Below are positions 59,428 through 64,000 of a stretch of DNA of 64,000 nucleotides, piece by piece (positions within the stretch are counted from its first letter, which is position 1; each line of letters starts with the position of its first letter). A program made the translations under genes and the position numbers. The notes under the pieces were generated by a model. The model saw nothing but the letters and a program-made list of their open reading frames with translations. It ran no database searches and was not told the DNA's origin. The stretch covers positions 38,096-102,095 of the forward strand of contig ARYC01001253.1 in the NCBI GenBank assembly GCA_000711775.1. Reading direction: 5' to 3'. This DNA comes from Oxytricha trifallax (taxonomy: Eukaryota; Ciliophora; Spirotrichea; Sporadotrichida; Oxytrichidae).

Positions 59428-61663
59428 GTTTAATCTCATGTGGATAGACAAAAGAACAACCAAACGTTAACAAATGAGTAACAAGCAGCTGGCAAGCTAG
59501 ATTTGGATTTAGCTTATCATGACTTCACAGTTATACATCCCTTCAACAGAGTAAGTCAAACCAATTAAGATTATTATATATATCATCAAATTTCTAATTT
59601 ACTGTATTTATAGGATGGAAAATACAAGGATGATATGGAATTTAGGAAGCTTTCCAGAAACTTCAACATAGATCTCTAGCCAAAGTAAGTGTCAAAATAA
59701 GGAACAGTTTTTTACTTAATTTTCTGACTCCTTCCGTTTATTTCATCATGAAAATCTTTTATAATTTAACAACATACCTTTTAGGATATTATTCTCGAAG
59801 TCACTGAGTGTGAGTGAGTTAATTCGCTCTGGTGTGAACAACTATCTCGAATTCCAAAGCGTCGCTGACAACTATTTCTACTCCCAGTCATCCGAAACAT
59901 TCCAATAAATCCCCTTCTCTAAATCTGAAGTATTTTCCTCTTCGCTCCTCTCTTTCAAGGAAAAACGCTAATTAGTCAAAGTCATGGAGGCTTGTCTATC
60001 AGGCTATGATAAAATTGCACAGAAAGAAGTTACACAGGCTTAGATCAACAGCACTCACATTTTCGAGAAGGAAATTGAAATCAATAAGGAGGAGTAGAAG
60101 AATATCGTGGAGAATAAAGATAAGCCTATCAGACACTTCTTGGATAGCATGGGTATTCAAAAAGTAATTCTTAATAGATAAAAGTTCATTGCAAAAAGCA
60201 TTTTATAAATTATTGATTGAGAAGAAGATGTAAGACATTTTACTGTATGCGATCGGGAATGTGAATGAGAATCAATTTATGGATGATCAGATTCATCTTG
60301 AGAAAATCACAACTTTTCAGTTTTTCGAACGCATCCAGAAATATTTGAGATCAATTGGTTACTATGGTGACTCCCCTTTTATGGTGTGTGTTTATGGCAC
60401 TAGTGAATACTCCCAAGCGTTTAGTAGGTAAGTTAGACATAAAATCTGCTATCTATTGATTTTATAACAATCCTTTAAATTTAGAATTGGATCATTGCAT
60501 TCATGCATTTACATCGTGAATGAAGAACTTAAAATATCAGAGATGGAATTTGAGAAAGCAAATGACAGTGACAAGCTTTAATTTAAGACAGTTTCCATAA
60601 GTTACAGTATGTCTATTATGTCACTTACTTTAACCTGTTTATTTAGATGACACTCCAATCATCGCAAGGAAGGGAGTGATTGTAGGTCCAGAGTATCAAC
60701 GTTATTTCAATCACAATGCTGGTTTGACATCAGACTCAAGACCTGTTTAAGCCTCAATTATGCGTTTAGCTCTGATTACCACAAAGCCTCTCATGAAAGA
60801 TTAAGACCAACTGGCTACTTTCGTGATCCCTCCTCACACCAAGAACTTCCATAATGCCAACCCAATTCGAGTATTCCAGATGAATCACTTCACTTATGCA
60901 GTCACCAAGGATCATTATCTGATTCTTGCTAGCACTACTATCAAACCTAGAAGTCAATTTGATGATGACGAGGCTTATCAGAAGTACCTAAACGAGTAAA
61001 AGGCTATATTCTAACAGTTTTTACTTCAATTTTACTCATATTAATGGGACACTGATTGCGATAAGACTATCATTAAAACTTAGGAAAATTAAGTCCTTAC
61101 AGATTCAGATTAGGCTACCGCTGTTGATAATGATAAAGAAGAAAAGAAAGGGGTAGATAAAACTGATAGTAATCATGGCATGTATGTGGTAAAAGGAGAA
61201 GAATCTGGAGTAGTATTTGCCACTCTATACATCCAAGATTACAGACAAGAGCAGTCTCAAGAGTTTTAAGATAAATATTCCAATGTCACTTTCATCAAGG
61301 ACACCCCATTTGATTCTGACATTGACAGTGCTTTTGTAAGTATAATTCCTATGTTATTTATTTTCTTATTTATGATTTATTTAGAACGAGGCATAGCAGT
61401 TATACAATGATAAGCTTGGCTTGAAAGACAAGAAATTCCTTAAAAGACCAGACAGCGAGGAGGAAATGTACGCTGAAATGAATAAGAATGAATATGATGA
61501 TGAAGACGATGAGGAAAACATCATTAAAGATCTGTAGAATACTATGGTAAATGATGCTGATAAGGCTGTTAGTGATAATATTGCTAAAATACGTAAAAAT
61601 AGGAAATTTGATAAATTAATTAAATATTCAATTATGACCAAATTATAGGAACCACTGTGTTGA
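59428..61663 (+). CDS. Rab escort protein (REP/GDI family), 5' exon missing, germline form
   Basis: Accessory subunit that presents Rab GTPases to geranylgeranyl transferase in the cytoplasm. From SHVDRQKNNQTL to TGA 61661-61663 the coding part is exactly 628 codons after removing five introns and one IES. Family motifs: HVDR (end of the first nucleotide-binding strand), KLSRNFNIDLQPKILFSKS and SELIRSGVNNYLEFQSV (the Rab-binding platform), LLYAIGNVNENQFMDD, and FMVCVYGTSEYSQAFSRIGS (matching the YGxGELPQxFxRL region). The acidic C-terminal tail contains DDEDDEENI. Introns: 59551-59613, 59685-59784, 60428-60484, 60607-60646, 61336-61384, all GT..AG. The N-terminal GxGxxG exon (about 35-40 residues) is not upstream and must lie elsewhere. 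Reading starts after TTTAG at 59427, probably an intron acceptor. Confidence 0.88.
60165..60198. other. 34-bp IES in the Rab escort gene
   Basis: Flanked by a seven-base pointer CAAAAAG (60158-60164 and 60192-60198). Its removal joins SMGIQKA to FYKLLIEKKMQDILLY in frame and removes a TGA. No GT..AG ends. Confidence 0.85.
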
Positions 61664-61737
61664 TTGAGAGTGTATTACTACCAATTTTGATGATTATAGT
61701 GTTCAGCACCACAATATAAACCCCAATTTTTTCTTGA

Positions 61738-61965
61738 TCAACCAAGCATATGATTTCGATGTTTGGCAAGAATTCGATGATTACCATGATGGTTTGACAC
61801 AGTCAATTGGCGTCGATCTGGCTTGGCCACTTCATGTCGATTCGTCGTCGATAGGCTTGAGTTGAGGTCAACTAGCAACCCATTCTCATCTTCTAGATCC
61901 TAAAATCTATTGCTCCTTCCTTGATCCGTCGGTGCCATCATTGATAGCTCATGCTGTTGGTCCAT
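61738..61965 (-). CDS. Small hypothetical protein of the GC-rich transposon
   Basis: From ATG 61963-61965: MDQQHELSMMAPTDQGRSN, FQDLEDENGLLVDLN and a basic tail, ending HRNHMLG at TGA 61738-61740, 75 residues. The frame is open further upstream (IIKLSKPLSPPHIAEVKS), so the true start could be earlier. One TAG is read as Gln. No domain recognised. It lies downstream of the transposase on the same strand. Confidence 0.45.
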
Positions 61966-62178
61966 CGTTGGTGTGTTGGTGGACTTGACCTCAGCAATGT
62001 GCGGAGGTGAGAGAGGTTTTGATAGTTTGATGATTGATTAGTTTAGACTCAAACTTAAAAGAGTGATTTATAATTGGGAAGTTTTAATCAATTAATTTAA
62101 CTGTTCAACTGCTATTGATGCTTGTCTTGACTGGTGCCAGAGCACCTGCGACTCCACTCATGGTCATTGATGGTTTAC

Positions 62179-64000
62179 TCAGACGAACCCATGTCTGATG
62201 GTGATGCACCACTGCTTGACGCTGAAGGCCCAGAGCTTGTTGACATCACTCTTGGTCATGGCTTTTAGGATTTGGGAGAGTCTCTTAACTAAGTGAATCC
62301 TATAAGAGGTTATGGTAACTACACTTACTTGCTGTCTGCCTACTCCTGCCTCAGGTGCCTCTTGATGTATGAGAACAGCTGCTCGATGGGGTTGAGCCAG
62401 GGCGAGTACTCGACATTGAATAGCACAGTCACCTTCAACTTCCTGGCAGTCTCCAACACTTCAGAGTACTTGTGAATGACTGCGTTGTCCATGAGCAGCA
62501 CGATCTTCTTCAGGCCAAGGTCCTTGTCAGTGCGCAGCTGGCGCAGGGTGTGGTAGAGGAAGTTCTCGAAAAGCACGGCATCGAAGGCGCCCTCGATGAC
62601 TTGGCTGGAGACCAGCTGGTCCTTAGTGATTGCTGCCACGAAGCTCATCGAGAACTGCTGCCTCTTGGTGGATTCCTTGGTGATTGAGAGATTCCTAGCC
62701 ATGGTGCCATTAGCGCCCAACCTCTGGCTGACTTGCTATCTGACTGCTGCAATGGGAGTATAATGTTACGATGGTTGAGCATATGAGGTTGCCAGAGTAT
62801 ACTATAGGTGCTTAGTCATTCAACTAGTTGGGTAGACATAACCTTTTATCAACTAAAGTAATATAAAATCATTGAGCTATAGCTTACTATCCTATTCCTT
62901 CACTGTGACTTTACTGCTGCTCACTGCCTTGCTGGACAGCTGCAAGCGTCTGGGTGTAATGGCTGTCCAGTTGTCATGGCCTTTTGCATTGATCACTTCA
63001 CTACCCTTACGTTTGGTTGACTACAGCCGGAGGCTGGCCAGGTTCTGAACCAATGGAGTGAGAGTGGAAGCCGATTTCAGAGGGGTCTATGGTTGGCTTG
63101 AGGGCTTCTTGGAGGAGCTCTATATTCTGATCGTGTCGAAGCGCTTCTATAAGGATGAGTATTAAGCACTGCCCTCTGGGGCTTCCAAGATAGGTGGCAG
63201 CTGAGTATACTTCTATTTATGACTGCACTTGACAGGGGTGGCAGCAACGCTCTGGTCTCTGCCATCAAAGATATGCTGTTCCTGGGTGGAAGATTTCCTG
63301 CGTAACTTTGCAAAGATCGATTTCGAGTTTGGCCTTGGAATCCTCCATGGAACAATTCCAGATCCAGCCACTAATCGTTCAGTATTACTAACTTGGCCCT
63401 CATAACTCGAGTTGACACCTTACCCATCTTGACTACCCCATCTGGAGCTGCTGACGACACTATACTCAATCGGTTGGGCAACGATGGCAATACTCACCTA
63501 CTGGTTCCCAGAATTGCTTGGGGTCTCAGATTTTGAAGTTTCAGGTCGTTTTCATCTTGAATTGCAACTTGGCTTTACAAAAGTGCGATGTCTGATCCCT
63601 TCCTTTGATCCTGCTCTCTGACTCCAGCCACAGTCGACTTACTTGGTTCTCTGTTGGGGTAGCCAGCCAGCATCTCAGTATACTGTATGACATCGTCGGT
63701 GACGAGGACCTCGGTCTTGCCAACTGCAGGCGTCAGGGAGGAGTCGACCCCACGACTTTCCTTGTGAAGGCCAGCTGAATTGAAACTCCACTGCTTGGTT
63801 GGCAGGTAATCGCTCCTGAAGTTGGACTCATCCACTGATATGATCACTGCATCCTCCAAGAATAGCTGCGCGAGCAGTCTTGACACCCATAGCCTCTTCT
63901 CATTGAATGATGGGTCTCTATACTTGGCGTTGGCGTTCTGTGCCTTGCCGAATCTCAAATGGAAACTTTCCTTCAGTACTTTTAAGAGAGTAGCAACGCA
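62179..64000 (-). CDS. Tc1/mariner-type DD34E transposase, split by a 1-kb insertion, 5' end outside the window
   Basis: Enters from the right edge (LKESFHLRFGKAQNANAK), with the first catalytic Asp in VIISVDESNFRSDYLPTKQW. The frame is then interrupted at 63780 and resumes at about 62764 with QQVSQRLGANGTMARNL. The second Asp is in KIVLLMDNAVIHKYSEV and the Glu in YSPWLNPIEQLFSYIK, with exactly 34 residues between them. A short intron (about 62289-62322, GTAAGT..TATAG) precedes the C-terminal exon (IHLVKRLSQILKAMT to CITIRHGFV, TGA 62179-62181). If the insertion is removed at a shared AAT (62762-62764 and 63778-63780), the frame rejoins exactly. TAG codons are read as Gln. It differs strongly from the TBE and 52-kb transposases. 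Confidence 0.82.
62765..63780 (-). CDS. Coding insertion within the DD34E transposase
   Basis: The transposase frame continues without a stop into this segment: SAGLHKESRGVDSSLTPAVG, EVLVTDDVIQYTEMLAGYPN, SQVAIQDENDLKLQNLRPQ, reaching a GTGAGT at 63497. If a 38-nt intron (63460-63497, GTGAGT..TATAG) is removed, the frame links to a second open stretch. That stretch is rich in Ser/Lys/Pro/Gln (SSSRWGSQDGQGVNSSYEGQ to DNWTAITPRRLQLSSK) and ends at TGA 62820-62822, about 340 residues in all. It contains several TAA/TAG Gln codons and no recognised domain. It could be an alternative C-terminal exon, an IES-like insertion or a captured gene. Confidence 0.5.

Larger units (their letters stand above)
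61690..64000. mobile_element. GC-rich DD34E transposon, running off the right edge
   Basis: A sharp rise in GC content starts about 30 bp after the Rab escort stop codon and continues to the end of the window. All coding frames are on the minus strand: a small ORF (61738-61965), a transposase (62179 to beyond 64000) and a coding insertion inside it (62765-63780). Terminal repeats cannot be defined because only one end is in view. Confidence 0.7.

Noticed and set aside
62293..62687. Plus-strand ORFs in the last transposon
   Set aside because: They lie antisense to the DD34E transposase, which has catalytic motifs and an intron on the minus strand.
63077..63355. Minus-strand ORF MFHGGFQGQTRNR..
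   Set aside because: It overlaps a longer open frame (62820-63551) that carries reassigned Gln codons and links by a plausible intron. I judged the longer frame better, though not certainly.
1..64000. CRISPR array, tRNA or rRNA genes
   Set aside because: Repeats are inverted and dispersed, not regularly spaced; I found no cloverleaf or rRNA core sequences. Computational tRNA and rRNA scans were not possible here.

Overview
This window reads as germline (micronuclear) DNA of a spirotrich ciliate, most likely Oxytricha (Sterkiella) or a close relative. Three things support this. First, real genes stay open only if TAA and TAG are read as glutamine with TGA as the sole stop. Second, there are three copies of telomere-bearing elements (TBE), whose ends carry the CAAAACCCC motif next to 3-bp ANT duplications. 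Third, host genes are interrupted by short AT-rich internal eliminated sequences (IESs) flanked by 3-7 bp pointer repeats. Most of the window is very AT-rich and non-coding. A standard-code ORF search therefore sees only fragments of the genes.

Left part (1-41 kb): AT-rich DNA hosts TBE copy 1 (1157-6657, itself carrying a 1.4-kb foldback insertion) and TBE copy 2 (17303-21379). It also holds many palindromic or foldback elements: TA-flanked ~400-bp foldbacks, a 262-bp family with CCCCGTT-like ends, and longer palindromes at 8285, 21577, 26640 and 36890. Scattered among them are isolated gene-like islands: two similar C2H2 zinc-finger fragments (7832 and 38699), a decayed TBE accessory-gene relic (33660), and a cysteine-rich protein fragment with a spliceosomal intron inside nested inverted repeats (39259-40972).

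Middle (41-51 kb): two non-coding GC-rich islands (41160 and 44620), TBE copy 3 (41920-44207, which has lost its kinase gene), and a decayed LINE retrotransposon with endonuclease and reverse transcriptase (about 47640-50590).

Right part (52-64 kb): this is the most interesting region. At about 51960-56870 lies a second, TBE-like transposon. It has a DDE transposase, a divergent homologue of the TBE 22-kDa accessory protein and, in place of the TBE zinc-finger/kinase gene, an uninterrupted 561-codon gene whose C-terminal half has a papain-like Cys/His/Asp arrangement with Josephin-like spacing. Next come two divergent host genes in germline form: a medium-chain dehydrogenase/reductase (57868-59194, four IESs) and a Rab escort protein (59428-61663, five introns and one 34-bp IES) whose first exon is not here. 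Directly after the latter begins a GC-rich DD34E transposon (61690 to beyond the right edge). Its transposase is split by a 1-kb coding insertion.

The TBE genes act together as germline transposon machinery: transposase, the small 22-kDa partner, and the zinc-finger kinase. In this class of ciliate such elements are removed from the developing somatic nucleus. The host genes become readable only after IES removal. All domain calls are from reading translations by eye; no database search was possible.
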